From contig OZ245855.1 of assembly GCA_965229095.1 (NCBI GenBank), positions 2,232,001 to 2,296,000 of the forward strand: a DNA stretch of 64,000 nt, read 5' to 3'. This DNA is from Taibaiella sp965229095. Lineage in GTDB: Bacteria; Bacteroidota; Bacteroidia; Chitinophagales; Chitinophagaceae. The first letter of the stretch is position 1; the number at the start of each line of letters is the position of its first letter. Positions 25,016 through 33,552 of the stretch are shown piece after piece. The position numbers were made by a program, and so were the translations under genes. The notes under the pieces are model-generated. The model worked only from the letters and a program-made list of their open reading frames with translations. It made no database searches and was not told the origin of the DNA.

Positions 25016-25096
25016 GTGCAAAACCGGTAAAAATCCGGGGCATTGCTTTATTTTGCTTTCTGAAATTTTTCACGATAATAAAACCAGGTACGTATT

Positions 25097-25708
25097 TTGT
25101 ATATCCGGCATTATATACAGTGGCGCCAGCAGCAAATAGCAAAAGACGGGCAATTGCTCCTGGCGACGGAAGCTGAGGGCGGCAACGATATTCCTTTGGC
25201 CATTTACCAACAGGCGGGCATCGGCTATCCCAAGTTCTTTAAAATGGACCCTTTGAGCCGGGTGGCTTTCCTGGCTACCGAGCTATTACTTCCCCCTGTT
25301 ACAGAGGTGGACAAGAGCAGGATCGCCACAGTGATCAGTACGGGATCGGGCTGCCTGGAAGTGGATAAGAAATTTGAGGAGAGCCGCCATAGCCTGGCCA
25401 GTCCCGCTTTGTTTGTGTATACCCTGCCCAATATCATGCTGGGCGAGATTGATATCCGGCATGGCTTTAAAGGAGAGCAAATGTGTACGATAAGCGAAAA
25501 GCCTGATCCGGCCTGGTTTGCCTGGTATGTCTCCGACCTGTTACAATACCGGGGAACACAGGCTTGCCTTTTCGGTCATGTGGAAGTAACCGCCGATATG
25601 GTTTCGGCCACCCTGCTCTGGGTCAGCAAAGAGCAGCCTGTAGCCCAGGCTGCGATACCTTTTACCCAGGCCAACCTGGAACTTGTTTTTAATCCTTCCT
25701 TTACCTGA
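25097..25708 (+). CDS. Ketosynthase-like chain-length factor (Ketoacyl-synt_2)
   Basis: 203 residues, about half a ketosynthase. Matches the N-terminal-half ketosynthase-like proteins of aryl polyene and flexirubin clusters: YPKFFKMDPLSRVAFLATELLL, VISTGSGCLEVDKKFEES, LFVYTLPNIMLGEIDIRHGFKGEQM. These lack the full active site and pair with a complete ketosynthase. It begins at TTG 25097 (no ATG near; in-frame stop at 25079) and overlaps the next gene by one base. Likely forms a heterodimer with the following ketosynthase. Confidence 0.8.
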   Translation: MYIRHYIQWRQQQIAKDGQLLLATEAEGGNDIPLAIYQQAGIGYPKFFKMDPLSRVAFLATELLLPPVTEVDKSRIATVISTGSGCLEVDKKFEESRHSLASPALFVYTLPNIMLGEIDIRHGFKGEQMCTISEKPDPAWFAWYVSDLLQYRGTQACLFGHVEVTADMVSATLLWVSKEQPVAQAAIPFTQANLELVFNPSFT

Positions 25709-26895
25709 TGCATACAAAAGCTTATATAGCCGGAAGCGGTATCATTACCAGCATTGGCAATAATATTGCCGAAAACCTGGCTGCGCTCCAAGCGGGCAAG
25801 GCTGCCATTACCCTCCCGGAGTATCTCCATACCCATCACCAGCTTCCAGTAGGCGAGATTAAGTACAGCAACGAAGCCCTGGCGGCGCAAACCGGCGTTT
25901 CCGCTGCCCTGCCCCGCACGGCTTTACTCAGCATTAAAGCGGCACAGGAAGCCTGGCAACCCCTGGCAGCAAAGGCCCAGGGTCTGCGCATCGCCTTTAT
26001 ATCGGCCAATACCGTGGGCGGCATGGACCTTACCGAACATTTTTACGCTTCTTTTAAAGACGATCATACTACCGGTGACCCGGAAGAGGTACGTTATCAT
26101 GAATGCGGTGCCATTACAGAGCTTACAGTACAAGCCCTGGGACTCGATTGCTGGAGCACGACCATAAGCACCGCCTGCTCGTCCTCGGCCAACAGCATTA
26201 TGATGGGCGCCAAGCTGATCGAAAAAGGCAGGTATGATATCGTGATCGCCGGCGGCGCCGACAGCCTTTCGCGCTTTACCCTCAACGGTTTTAACTCGCT
26301 CATGATCCTGGATAAAGAACTTTGCCGGCCCTTTGACCAGAACCGGAAAGGCCTTAATCTGGGCGAAGGCGCTGCTTACCTGGTACTCGCAAGCGATAAA
26401 GCCATACTGCAGCTTGAAGTGACACCGGTAGCCGTGGTATCGGGCTATGCCAATGCCAACGATGCGCATCACCAGACAGCCTCTTCGCCGGAGGGCAAAG
26501 GCAATCAACTGGCGATGCAGCAGGCTATGGCACAAGCAGGCATCAGCCCCGGGCAGGTCAGTTATATCAACCTGCATGGTACAGGTACCGAAAACAACGA
26601 CGCTTCGGAAGGCGCGGCGGTCCAGGCTATTTTCGGAGAGCACGTGCCCGCAGCCAGCTCTACCAAGGCTTTTACCGGTCATACCCTTGGCGCGGCAGGA
26701 TCGGTGGAAGCGGTGTATGCCTTGCTGAGCATACGGGAACAGCAATGCCTGCCCCACCTCCGTATCGAAACACCCATAGCGGCATTGAACTGGCAGCCGG
26801 TAACCGAAATGCAGTCTATGACTATTGAACACGTCTTATCCAACTCTTTCGGTTTTGGCGGCAATTGCTCTTCCCTGGTGCTCTCCAGGGTATAG
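25708..26895 (+). CDS. Beta-ketoacyl-ACP synthase, FabF/pigment type
   Basis: 395 residues, a full ketosynthase. Catalytic Cys157 lies in ISTACSSSAN, and the two His motifs NLHGTGTENND and FTGHTLGAAGS complete the Cys-His-His triad; the GFGGNCSSLVL end is normal. The start overlaps the stop of the chain-length-factor gene, so the two are translationally coupled. Pairs like this build aryl polyene or flexirubin chains, but no acyl carrier protein, dehydratase or ligase gene is nearby. Confidence 0.92.
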   Translation: MHTKAYIAGSGIITSIGNNIAENLAALQAGKAAITLPEYLHTHHQLPVGEIKYSNEALAAQTGVSAALPRTALLSIKAAQEAWQPLAAKAQGLRIAFISANTVGGMDLTEHFYASFKDDHTTGDPEEVRYHECGAITELTVQALGLDCWSTTISTACSSSANSIMMGAKLIEKGRYDIVIAGGADSLSRFTLNGFNSLMILDKELCRPFDQNRKGLNLGEGAAYLVLASDKAILQLEVTPVAVVSGYANANDAHHQTASSPEGKGNQLAMQQAMAQAGISPGQVSYINLHGTGTENNDASEGAAVQAIFGEHVPAASSTKAFTGHTLGAAGSVEAVYALLSIREQQCLPHLRIETPIAALNWQPVTEMQSMTIEHVLSNSFGFGGNCSSLVLSRV

Positions 26896-26935
26896 CTGCT
26901 GCAGCAAACCGATTTATTAAAAGCAACAACCTTAT

Positions 26936-27397
26936 ATGCAACAACAAGACCTGAATCTCTTTGAAACCGGCCTGGATGAAACGGCCAAGGCACATTTGCT
27001 CGAAACTACCCGCTGGACGAAGTTCATCGGTATTTGTGCTATCCTGATCCTTATCCTCTTCTCAGCTTATACCCTCTTTACCATGCGGTACCTGAGCGCT
27101 GCCATGGCCAACAGCGGCAATAGTGGCGTATCGGACTTTGGAGGAGTGGCCGGCATTGTTAGTACAATCACCATCCTGGTCATGATAGCGTTGTACTTCT
27201 ACCCTATTTATGCTTTGCTCCGGTTTTCTTCTTATATGAAAAAAGGAATCCTTAGTAATAACCAGGAACTGATCAATGAAGGCTTCCGCTACCAGAAGAA
27301 TATGTTCCGGTACACTGGTATCCTGCTTATCATTTCCCTGGTTACGATACTGTTGTCCTTCATCATAGGCGGTGCTGGCGTGCTTACCGGAGCTTAA
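26936..27397 (+). CDS. DUF5362 membrane protein
   Basis: 153 residues with three hydrophobic segments (about 28-48, 70-93 and 128-150). The conserved cytosolic stretch SYMKKGILSNNQELINEGFRYQKNMFRY between segments two and three is characteristic of DUF5362. Function is unknown. It starts 40 bases after the ketosynthase gene and ends at a terminator; it may be co-transcribed with it. Confidence 0.82.
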   Translation: MQQQDLNLFETGLDETAKAHLLETTRWTKFIGICAILILILFSAYTLFTMRYLSAAMANSGNSGVSDFGGVAGIVSTITILVMIALYFYPIYALLRFSSYMKKGILSNNQELINEGFRYQKNMFRYTGILLIISLVTILLSFIIGGAGVLTGA

Positions 27398-27417
27398 TAC
27401 CGTTCCTTCAAATACTT

Positions 27418-27447
27418 GAATGGCCGGAACATTGTTCCGGCCATTCG
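27418..27447. terminator. Bidirectional terminator
   Basis: Stem GAATGGCCGGAAC / GTTCCGGCCATTC with loop ATT, between the convergent DUF5362 and receptor genes. Confidence 0.75.
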
Positions 27448-27469
27448 TCATTCATCCTTTTCCTGTTCC

Positions 27470-29971
27470 TTATCTTCCGCCGCCCATACCTTGCTGGCCG
27501 TTGTTGCCGCTCTTCAGGTCATCGTTGTCTATCTTTTTCTTCTGGACAAAGTTCATTTTACCAAAGTTCAGGTTGAAGCTTAACCGTACACCTCTTCCGA
27601 AATAAGTATTGTTCATCGTGTATTCAGCATTCTGGTACTGGTACTTGGTAGTCATTTTCACTTCGGGGCTAAAGAAGTTCTCGGCCGCGAGGTTAAGGGT
27701 ACCTTTACCTTTAAGCACCGTCATTTGTAAGCCCAGGAAGTAGTAGTACCAGCCGGTTTGGTAGCCCTGCAATTGTATCTCGTTGCCATTATACATAGCA
27801 TATCCTGCGAGAGAAAATTTCTCGGAAAGCTTAAAGCTGGTGTACATGCTCGCAGAATATTGCCAGCCGTTGTTTTTGATATTCAGCGAAGGGCTTTGCA
27901 GCATTTTGTAATACAGGCTGCCGTTCAGGTTGATCATCCAGCGGTTGTACAGATTGGTGCTGCCATAAAGATCAAGACCAATGGTATTGTTCTTTGCCAC
28001 ATTCTGATAGGTAGTACGGCTTACATTATCGGTACCTACGGTGGTTACGTTTTCGATAGCATTACCAGTATGCCTGTAAAAAGAAGACAGGTTAAGGCTG
28101 GTCATGTTGAAGAAAGTGCTGTAGGTCAATTCCACGTTATGGGTCTTTTCGGGTACCAACAACGGATTACCTTGCGACAGGTTGTATTGGTCGCTGTAGT
28201 TGATATAAGGGTTCACATAATCGATGGAAGGCCTTTCGATCCTCATATTGTAAGCCAGTTTCAATTTGCTGAAGCCCTTAAGGTCGTAAGCGAAGCTGAG
28301 GTTAGGCAACAGGTTATTGAATTTGGTGTTGAAGTCACTACCCACTTCCTGCTGGTGACCATCGATATTGGTAAATTCGTAACGGGCGCCGGCGATCATG
28401 CTCAGGCTTTTTGCCAGTTGAGTGGAGAACTGTCCGTAAGCGGCGCCTACCTGCTGTGTGTACGACAGCTTATTGGTCCTCCTGGGGTCGACTATATAAT
28501 CGGAACTGCCGCCCGTATTGTTCCAGTATTCCAGTTGATAATCGCTGGAAATATCGCGGTTGATGAATTTAACACCGGTTTCGATTTTCTGGTTATGTTT
28601 TTTCAGGGGGTGTACATAATCAGCCTGGATCGTAAATTCATTATTGTGGTTTTTATTCGTGTTCCGTTCCTTGTAATTGATCACATCGCTGCCGATATTG
28701 TTGCTGTTGAGGTCATACTTTGAAGTAGTCGAATTGGTCGAATACTGGGAAAGTATATCCAGGGTACGTTTGGGGTTGTTTTTGAATTTGCGGGAATAAG
28801 AAGCATTGAAACCCACATTTTGCCTTGGCGATTCCGATTGCGTTGTCCTGCGGAAATCGGGCGTGATTACGGGGGTAATGCTGTTGTTCATGTTCGTATG
28901 CTGCTTCCAGTTGCCGGGGTTGTAGTTGATACCCGCTTGTACCGATTGCAGGGAATCGATCTGGTAATCGGCGCTTAGCTGGCTCCAGTAAAAGTTGCCG
29001 CCGCCATTGAATACATTTTGTTGCAGCAGCTTCGATTGGTTGGCCTGTCCCGGGAAGTCGGTCCTTTCGGACTTCATGGCCAGCACCATTTCCCAGCGGC
29101 TCATGCCGGCGTTCAACGACATGCCGAAATTCTTATTGCGGTAATTCAGGTTAAACCCGCCGCTACCGGTAAAGAGCTCCTGCGGCACATTGTAGCTGAG
29201 GTTACTGAAAAGGGTACCGCTGATACCTTTCATCAAATTCTTTTTGGTAATGATATTGATCACACCGGAAGCACCTTCCGCATCATATTTGGCGCCGGGG
29301 CTGGTGATCACCTCTACCGATTTGATGTTGTCCGAAGGAATTTGTTTCAGGGCATCTTTTACCGAAGCGGCGATAATAGTAGAAGGCTTACCATCGATCA
29401 GCACCCTGATGTTCCGGCTGCCTCTCAACTGCACATTACCTTCGAGATCTACCGTAACCATAGGCACCTTACGCAGTAATTGGTCGGCTGTAGTTCCTTT
29501 GTTGGTAAAATCCTTTTCGGCATTATACACCATACCATCGGGACGCTGTTCGATCAATTGCTTGTAATCTACGATCTGCACCTCATTTAAAGTGGCGCCA
29601 CCGCCTGTTTTCATGTTCACCAGGCCCAGGGACACATCTTTGCCCGAATTATCGATGATAATCGTACGTTCCAGCTTATTGTATCCTACGTAAAATACGC
29701 TCAGCGTATATTCGCCGGGTTGGATATTTTTAAATGCAAAATAACCGGTGCTATCCGAATTAATGCCATCGGAAGCCTGTTCGCCTTTCTTCACCAGCAT
29801 TACCGATCCGTATTCCAACACCTGGTTGGCTACAGAATCTTTAATGATACCGGAAAGGGTAATGCCTCCTGAAAGTGGTTGTATAGCTTGCTGGGTATTT
29901 GTTGTTTCATTTTGCGCTGTGGCCTTGAACGCTAAAAGCGTCAATGCCAGTATAGGTAATAGCCTCGACAT
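27470..29971 (-). CDS. TonB-dependent-type outer-membrane receptor
   Basis: 833 residues: signal peptide (LLPILALTLLAFKATAQ), carboxypeptidase-like regulatory domain (about 33-115, GITLSGIIKDSVANQVLEYGSV), plug domain (about 130-245, with LLRKVPMVTVDLEGNVQLRGSRNIRVLIDGKPS and DAEGASGVINIITKK), then an OMP_b-brl_3 barrel. The C-terminus carries a Gly/Gln-rich tail after the final strands (NLNFGKMNFVQKKK). This class of receptor often lacks an identified substrate. No SusD-like partner is adjacent, so glycan uptake is not indicated. A TAACTTTG element is at 29993-30000. Confidence 0.9.
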   Translation of the reverse strand: MSRLLPILALTLLAFKATAQNETTNTQQAIQPLSGGITLSGIIKDSVANQVLEYGSVMLVKKGEQASDGINSDSTGYFAFKNIQPGEYTLSVFYVGYNKLERTIIIDNSGKDVSLGLVNMKTGGGATLNEVQIVDYKQLIEQRPDGMVYNAEKDFTNKGTTADQLLRKVPMVTVDLEGNVQLRGSRNIRVLIDGKPSTIIAASVKDALKQIPSDNIKSVEVITSPGAKYDAEGASGVINIITKKNLMKGISGTLFSNLSYNVPQELFTGSGGFNLNYRNKNFGMSLNAGMSRWEMVLAMKSERTDFPGQANQSKLLQQNVFNGGGNFYWSQLSADYQIDSLQSVQAGINYNPGNWKQHTNMNNSITPVITPDFRRTTQSESPRQNVGFNASYSRKFKNNPKRTLDILSQYSTNSTTSKYDLNSNNIGSDVINYKERNTNKNHNNEFTIQADYVHPLKKHNQKIETGVKFINRDISSDYQLEYWNNTGGSSDYIVDPRRTNKLSYTQQVGAAYGQFSTQLAKSLSMIAGARYEFTNIDGHQQEVGSDFNTKFNNLLPNLSFAYDLKGFSKLKLAYNMRIERPSIDYVNPYINYSDQYNLSQGNPLLVPEKTHNVELTYSTFFNMTSLNLSSFYRHTGNAIENVTTVGTDNVSRTTYQNVAKNNTIGLDLYGSTNLYNRWMINLNGSLYYKMLQSPSLNIKNNGWQYSASMYTSFKLSEKFSLAGYAMYNGNEIQLQGYQTGWYYYFLGLQMTVLKGKGTLNLAAENFFSPEVKMTTKYQYQNAEYTMNNTYFGRGVRLSFNLNFGKMNFVQKKKIDNDDLKSGNNGQQGMGGGR

Positions 29972-29992
29972 AATTGGTAGGTTTTATGCCCG

Positions 29993-30000
29993 CAAAGTTA
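29993..30000 (-). promoter_or_regulatory. -7 promoter element TAACTTTG for receptor gene
   Basis: Minus-strand TAnnTTTG match 22 bases upstream of ATG 29971. Confidence 0.55.
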
Positions 30001-30075
30001 CCGGAGGCATCCATCGCAATGCTACCACCATTGGGGGGAAATAAGGGTGATCGTAAAATAAAGCCGTAGACAGTA

Positions 30076-31953
30076 TCAACGTATCAGCGTTATATCTCCT
30101 TTCCTTTCAAAGGATATTTTATCCCTGTTCTTGAACGTCAGGTAATAAAAATAAATGCCGCCGTCTACAGGCCGGCCGTTAAAAGTACCGTCCCATAAGG
30201 TTTTCGGGTTCGTGGATAAAAATATACGTTGACCGTAACGGTTGTAAACACTAAAAGCATAATACGATACCGGGCAATTGATCTTTGCTTCAAAAAGATC
30301 ATTACGGCCATCCCCATTGGGCGAAAAAGCATTGGGCACGAATGGGCGGCAATCGCATTCTTCATAGCTGATGCGTACCGAGTCACTGAAGCTTCCACAG
30401 TTATTGGTCGCAGTAACAGTAAACACTCCCGCCTCCGATACGAGGATCGAATCGGCAGTACTGCCTGTATTCCAGAGATAGCTGCTTGCCGGTTCTGCCT
30501 GCAGATGCAGGGTAATGTTCGCGCCATGGCAAAGTAAGGTATCCGGTTCCATAATCCGCAGGGCAGGAGTTATGCCATACACCTTAAAAGAGTCTATAGA
30601 AATCCTGCATTTCGTTTCATCCATTACCCAGTAAATACCCGGTTCGTTAATAACCCTTTCGGATTCCGTACTGCCGTTTTCCCATTTGAAATTCTCGTAG
30701 TCTTCCGCTACAGCAAGCGTTATGCTCGCTCCTTTGCACAAAGTGATCTCTTCAAGGCTGGTAGCAGTATCTTCGCCCAGGGAGACAACAGGGTTGCCCA
30801 GGCCAATGGTCACATTGTTGCTGCCCGGGAAAAAGGAGTATGCCGGCAGTAGCAGGGCATTGACATTCAGATTGCAGGCAGCACCAGGAAGGTCAGGATT
30901 ATTGATCCGGGACAGGTAGGCAACGCTACCGTTCCAGGCCGGCGTAATATAAATTTTCTGATCTGGCCCCATACGCATACCGCCAAAGCCACCGGTTGCA
31001 ATAACAGTTTTGGAATTATCGATGGCTATCCCATTAGGGTAGGCGCTGATGTCGTACTGCACCAGGTTTACGGGATAATTACTGGAATATAATTTACTGT
31101 TATCCGGTGAAAAGGATAGCCCGTATTTATTGTACGCATTGGCTTGATCGATGGTTATTATACCACTTACGGTACCCGTTGTTCTATTAAAGTTACCCAG
31201 TTCAATAGCGCACTGCGCATCGAAAGTATCGGTATTCGTCTGAACAATAAGGGCCAGCTTTGTTTCATCCGGCGAGAGCTTCATTTCTCCTGCCAGGTAA
31301 TTCTTATAAATACCTGGTGATACTACCGGAGGCTGTATACCTGCAGCATCGATCTTAAAAGCCTTGTATTCTGGGGTATTGAGGCTATGCACCAAAAGCC
31401 AGTAATAGCAACCCTGGCCTCTCACCACACACATTTGTTCTCCTATACCAGTGTCCAGTACTATATTTTTCTCGGTAGCCACCACATCACCCAAGCCACT
31501 GTTCAATGACATATCCACTACCGTATAACGCAGGTGTGCTGGTACAAAAGGAGGGAAAATAACATTATCAATTGCTTCGAGAACAAATATATAATACCGC
31601 TGGCTGTTGCTCATGGAACGGACAATAGCCACACCTTGCGTGCTGGACCCGGGAAGTGTGGGCAGGAGGGAACCATTTCCCAGGAGGCCGCTGCCGTTAG
31701 GCATTACATTACCATTGGCATCCCATACCTGGTTGCCATTGGAGTAGAACAACAGGTTGCCGCTCTCATCAGAAACCGACGCTGCCCCTTCCCAGGTAAC
31801 TATATTGGTTTGAAAAAATACCGGTGAGCCACTGTTAAAGTCAAGGCCATTATTATGTCCGAATACCCAGACATTATTCTCTTTTTGCGCCGCTGAAAAA
31901 TAGGGACAGCACATTATTAGTAAGAAAACCGATACAATATAACGGCAGTTCAT
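30076..31953 (-). CDS. T9SS type B (CHU_C) secreted protein
   Basis: 625 residues from ATG 31953: signal peptide (YIVSVFLLIMCCPYFSAAQ), then a beta-propeller-like region (about 30-400, with NNVWVFGHNNGLDFNSG, SPDETKLALIVQ and FSPDNSKLYSSNYP repeats), then two Ig/PKD-like modules (NITLHLQAEPASSYLWNTGS), and a C-terminal gliding-type sorting domain (FVPNAFSPNGDGRNDLFE to the end). Type B signals attach or release cargo through the T9SS with SprF-type partners. A longer frame to 32037 overlaps the lysA stop and runs through the lysA terminator, so 31953 is preferred. Confidence 0.88.
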   Translation of the reverse strand: MNCRYIVSVFLLIMCCPYFSAAQKENNVWVFGHNNGLDFNSGSPVFFQTNIVTWEGAASVSDESGNLLFYSNGNQVWDANGNVMPNGSGLLGNGSLLPTLPGSSTQGVAIVRSMSNSQRYYIFVLEAIDNVIFPPFVPAHLRYTVVDMSLNSGLGDVVATEKNIVLDTGIGEQMCVVRGQGCYYWLLVHSLNTPEYKAFKIDAAGIQPPVVSPGIYKNYLAGEMKLSPDETKLALIVQTNTDTFDAQCAIELGNFNRTTGTVSGIITIDQANAYNKYGLSFSPDNSKLYSSNYPVNLVQYDISAYPNGIAIDNSKTVIATGGFGGMRMGPDQKIYITPAWNGSVAYLSRINNPDLPGAACNLNVNALLLPAYSFFPGSNNVTIGLGNPVVSLGEDTATSLEEITLCKGASITLAVAEDYENFKWENGSTESERVINEPGIYWVMDETKCRISIDSFKVYGITPALRIMEPDTLLCHGANITLHLQAEPASSYLWNTGSTADSILVSEAGVFTVTATNNCGSFSDSVRISYEECDCRPFVPNAFSPNGDGRNDLFEAKINCPVSYYAFSVYNRYGQRIFLSTNPKTLWDGTFNGRPVDGGIYFYYLTFKNRDKISFERKGDITLIR

Positions 31954-31978
31954 AGCACCAGCATTTCTTATAAAGACG

Positions 31979-32011
31979 AAAAATTCCCATAGGAGTACTA
32001 TGGGAATTTTT
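31979..32011 (-). terminator. Terminator after lysA
   Basis: Perfect 14-bp stem AAAAATTCCCATAG / CTATGGGAATTTTT with a 5-nt loop, 23 bases past the lysA stop (32034). Confidence 0.85.
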
Positions 32012-32033
32012 AAAATGTTTTTTATATTATACA

Positions 32034-33242
32034 TCAAAATACCTGCGTCGCCAGGAGATCATCCAGGGTTTCGCGACGGCGTATCAGTCTGTATGTGCTG
32101 CCATCAACCAATACTTCAGCAGGGCGCATACGGGAATTATAATTAGAGGCCATCATCATGCCATAAGCACCTGCATTATGAAAGCACAATACATCTCCCT
32201 CCCTTACTTCTTTCAAAGGCCTGTCCCAGGCAAAGGTGTCGGTTTCGCAGATATAACCCACCACGGTATAGACCCTCTGCATACCCTGCGGGTTGGACAG
32301 GTTGGTTATGTAATGATAAGCATCGTACAAGGTGGGGCGCATCAGGTGGTTAAAGCCCGTATCCAATCCTGCAAAAACCGTTGCTGTAGTCTGTTTGATC
32401 ACATTCACCTTTGCCAGGAAATAGCCCGATTCGCTTACCAGGAATTTGCCCGGTTCGAAATGGATCTGTATCTCCCGGCCATAGTCTTTGCAGAATTCCC
32501 GGTAGCGTGCGGTCAGCTTTTCGCCCAACAGGTTTATATCAGTGGTTACATCATCAGGTTTATAGCCTACTTTAAAGCCGCTGCCAAAATCGATGTATTC
32601 AATATCGGGAAACTGCAAAGCCAGGTCGAACAATAGCTCGGCGCCGTTCAGGAATACATCCACATCCAGGATATCGCTGCCGGTATGCATGTGTATACCT
32701 TCTACCTTGATATGGAGCGATTGAATTAGCCGCTCTACATGCCGCATCTGGTGTATGGAAATACCGAATTTGCTATCGATATGGCCCGTCGATATTTTGT
32801 AATGCCCGCCGGCCATAATGTGCGGGTTCACCCGGATACAAACAGGCACCGAAGCGCCGTATTTATTACCGAATTGTTCCAGGATAGAGATATTGTCGAT
32901 ATTGATCTTTACACCCAGGGCAACACATTCTTCGATCTCGGCAAAAGAAACACAGTTGGGCGTATATAAGATTTCCCCGGGCAGATAGCCGGCCATCAAT
33001 CCTATTTTCACTTCTTCTATCGACACGGCATCGAGGCCGGCCCCAAGTTCCTTAAACAACTTCAGGACATGAATATTGCTTAATGCTTTCATGGCATAAT
33101 GGATCTTTACCTTACATTCTTTGAAGGCTTCTTCCAGCTTGTGGTATTGCCTGCGCATGGTTTCGGCATCATAAACATAAAGCGGTGCTCCAAATTCACC
33201 GGCTAACCGGATCAGCTCCTGTGGGGAAATCGACGTATTCAT
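32034..33242 (-). CDS. lysA: Diaminopimelate decarboxylase
   Basis: PLP enzyme that makes L-lysine from meso-diaminopimelate, the last step of lysine synthesis. 402 residues. The PLP lysine is Lys52 in HYAMKALSN; other blocks are GIHMHTGSDI, YIDFGSGFKVGY (phosphate-binding Gly), HFEPGKFLV, and the C-terminal CETDTFAWDR with the substrate Cys. Monocistronic: its own leader upstream holds a short Lys-rich reading frame and a terminator, and a terminator follows the gene. Confidence 0.95.
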   Translation of the reverse strand: MNTSISPQELIRLAGEFGAPLYVYDAETMRRQYHKLEEAFKECKVKIHYAMKALSNIHVLKLFKELGAGLDAVSIEEVKIGLMAGYLPGEILYTPNCVSFAEIEECVALGVKINIDNISILEQFGNKYGASVPVCIRVNPHIMAGGHYKISTGHIDSKFGISIHQMRHVERLIQSLHIKVEGIHMHTGSDILDVDVFLNGAELLFDLALQFPDIEYIDFGSGFKVGYKPDDVTTDINLLGEKLTARYREFCKDYGREIQIHFEPGKFLVSESGYFLAKVNVIKQTTATVFAGLDTGFNHLMRPTLYDAYHYITNLSNPQGMQRVYTVVGYICETDTFAWDRPLKEVREGDVLCFHNAGAYGMMMASNYNSRMRPAEVLVDGSTYRLIRRRETLDDLLATQVF

Positions 33243-33284
33243 TGGGTTTGTTTTATTTTTTGAACATGAACGGACATAAAAAAA

Positions 33285-33305
33285 GCTTACCTGTTATAGG
33301 TAAGC
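33285..33305 (-). terminator. Intrinsic terminator in the lysA leader
   Basis: GCTTACCT-ATAAC-AGGTAAGC, 8 perfect pairs, followed by seven T (33278-33284), 36 bases before the lysA start codon. A terminator upstream of the gene it serves implies attenuation. Confidence 0.85.
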
Positions 33306-33345
33306 GTTACTAATATTGTTTTATAGGCACACAATAAGGAACGGC

Positions 33346-33411
33346 TCACCTTTTATGGTAAAGCTTTATGGTCTTTATGTGTTTCTTTATGGTTTGTACT
33401 GTTTGCATCAT
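33346..33411 (-). CDS. Lys-rich leader peptide of lysA
   Basis: 21 codons from ATG 33411 (a second ATG follows at 33408) to TGA 33346-33348. Five Lys fall within 12 codons (pattern IKKHIKTIKLYHK), one as a Lys-Lys pair. It starts about 11 bases from the expected transcription start after TACCTTTG (33429-33436). The stop codon lies inside segment 2 of the attenuator. No match to any protein family; its position and Lys content are the evidence. Confidence 0.7.
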   Translation of the reverse strand: MMQTVQTIKKHIKTIKLYHKR

Positions 33412-33428
33412 ATGCCTCAAAGGCGTCG

Positions 33429-33436
33429 CAAAGGTA
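33429..33436 (-). promoter_or_regulatory. -7 promoter element TACCTTTG for lysA leader
   Basis: Minus-strand TAnnTTTG match, 18 bases before the leader-peptide ATG and about 190 before lysA. Confidence 0.6.
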
Positions 33437-33552
33437 GGCAGGAAATATTAAAATAAGAAATGTGATTTTTGGTGGCCATATTCCGATATACATCCCAACT
33501 GAAAATCACACTACCATCTCAAGTTTTTGCTTGTCGCCGACAGTCCCGTGCT

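Larger units (their letters stand above)
33243..33436 (-). promoter_or_regulatory. lysA leader: putative lysine-codon attenuator
   Basis: The 194-base region from the -7 element (33429-33436) to the lysA start has classical attenuator parts. A Lys-rich 21-codon frame (33346-33411) is followed by an intrinsic terminator (33285-33305). Segments on the minus strand: 1 = GCTTTACC (33364-33357, inside the frame), 2 = AGGTGAGC (33351-33344, across the stop codon), 3 = GCTTACCT (33305-33298), 4 = AGGTAAGC (33292-33285). 1 can pair with 2 with one bulge; 2 with 3 in 8 pairs with one G-U; 3 with 4 in 8 perfect pairs. Stalling at Lys codons would favour 2:3 and let lysA be transcribed. Confidence 0.75.

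Noticed and set aside
31954..32037. 28-residue N-terminal extension of the T9SS type B protein
   Set aside because: It overlaps the lysA stop and passes through the lysA terminator; ATG 31953 starts a normal signal peptide.
33243..33436. Lysine (L-box) riboswitch upstream of lysA
   Set aside because: The leader is short, lacks the five-helix L-box core, and the Lys-rich frame with 1:2, 2:3, 3:4 pairings explains the terminator better.
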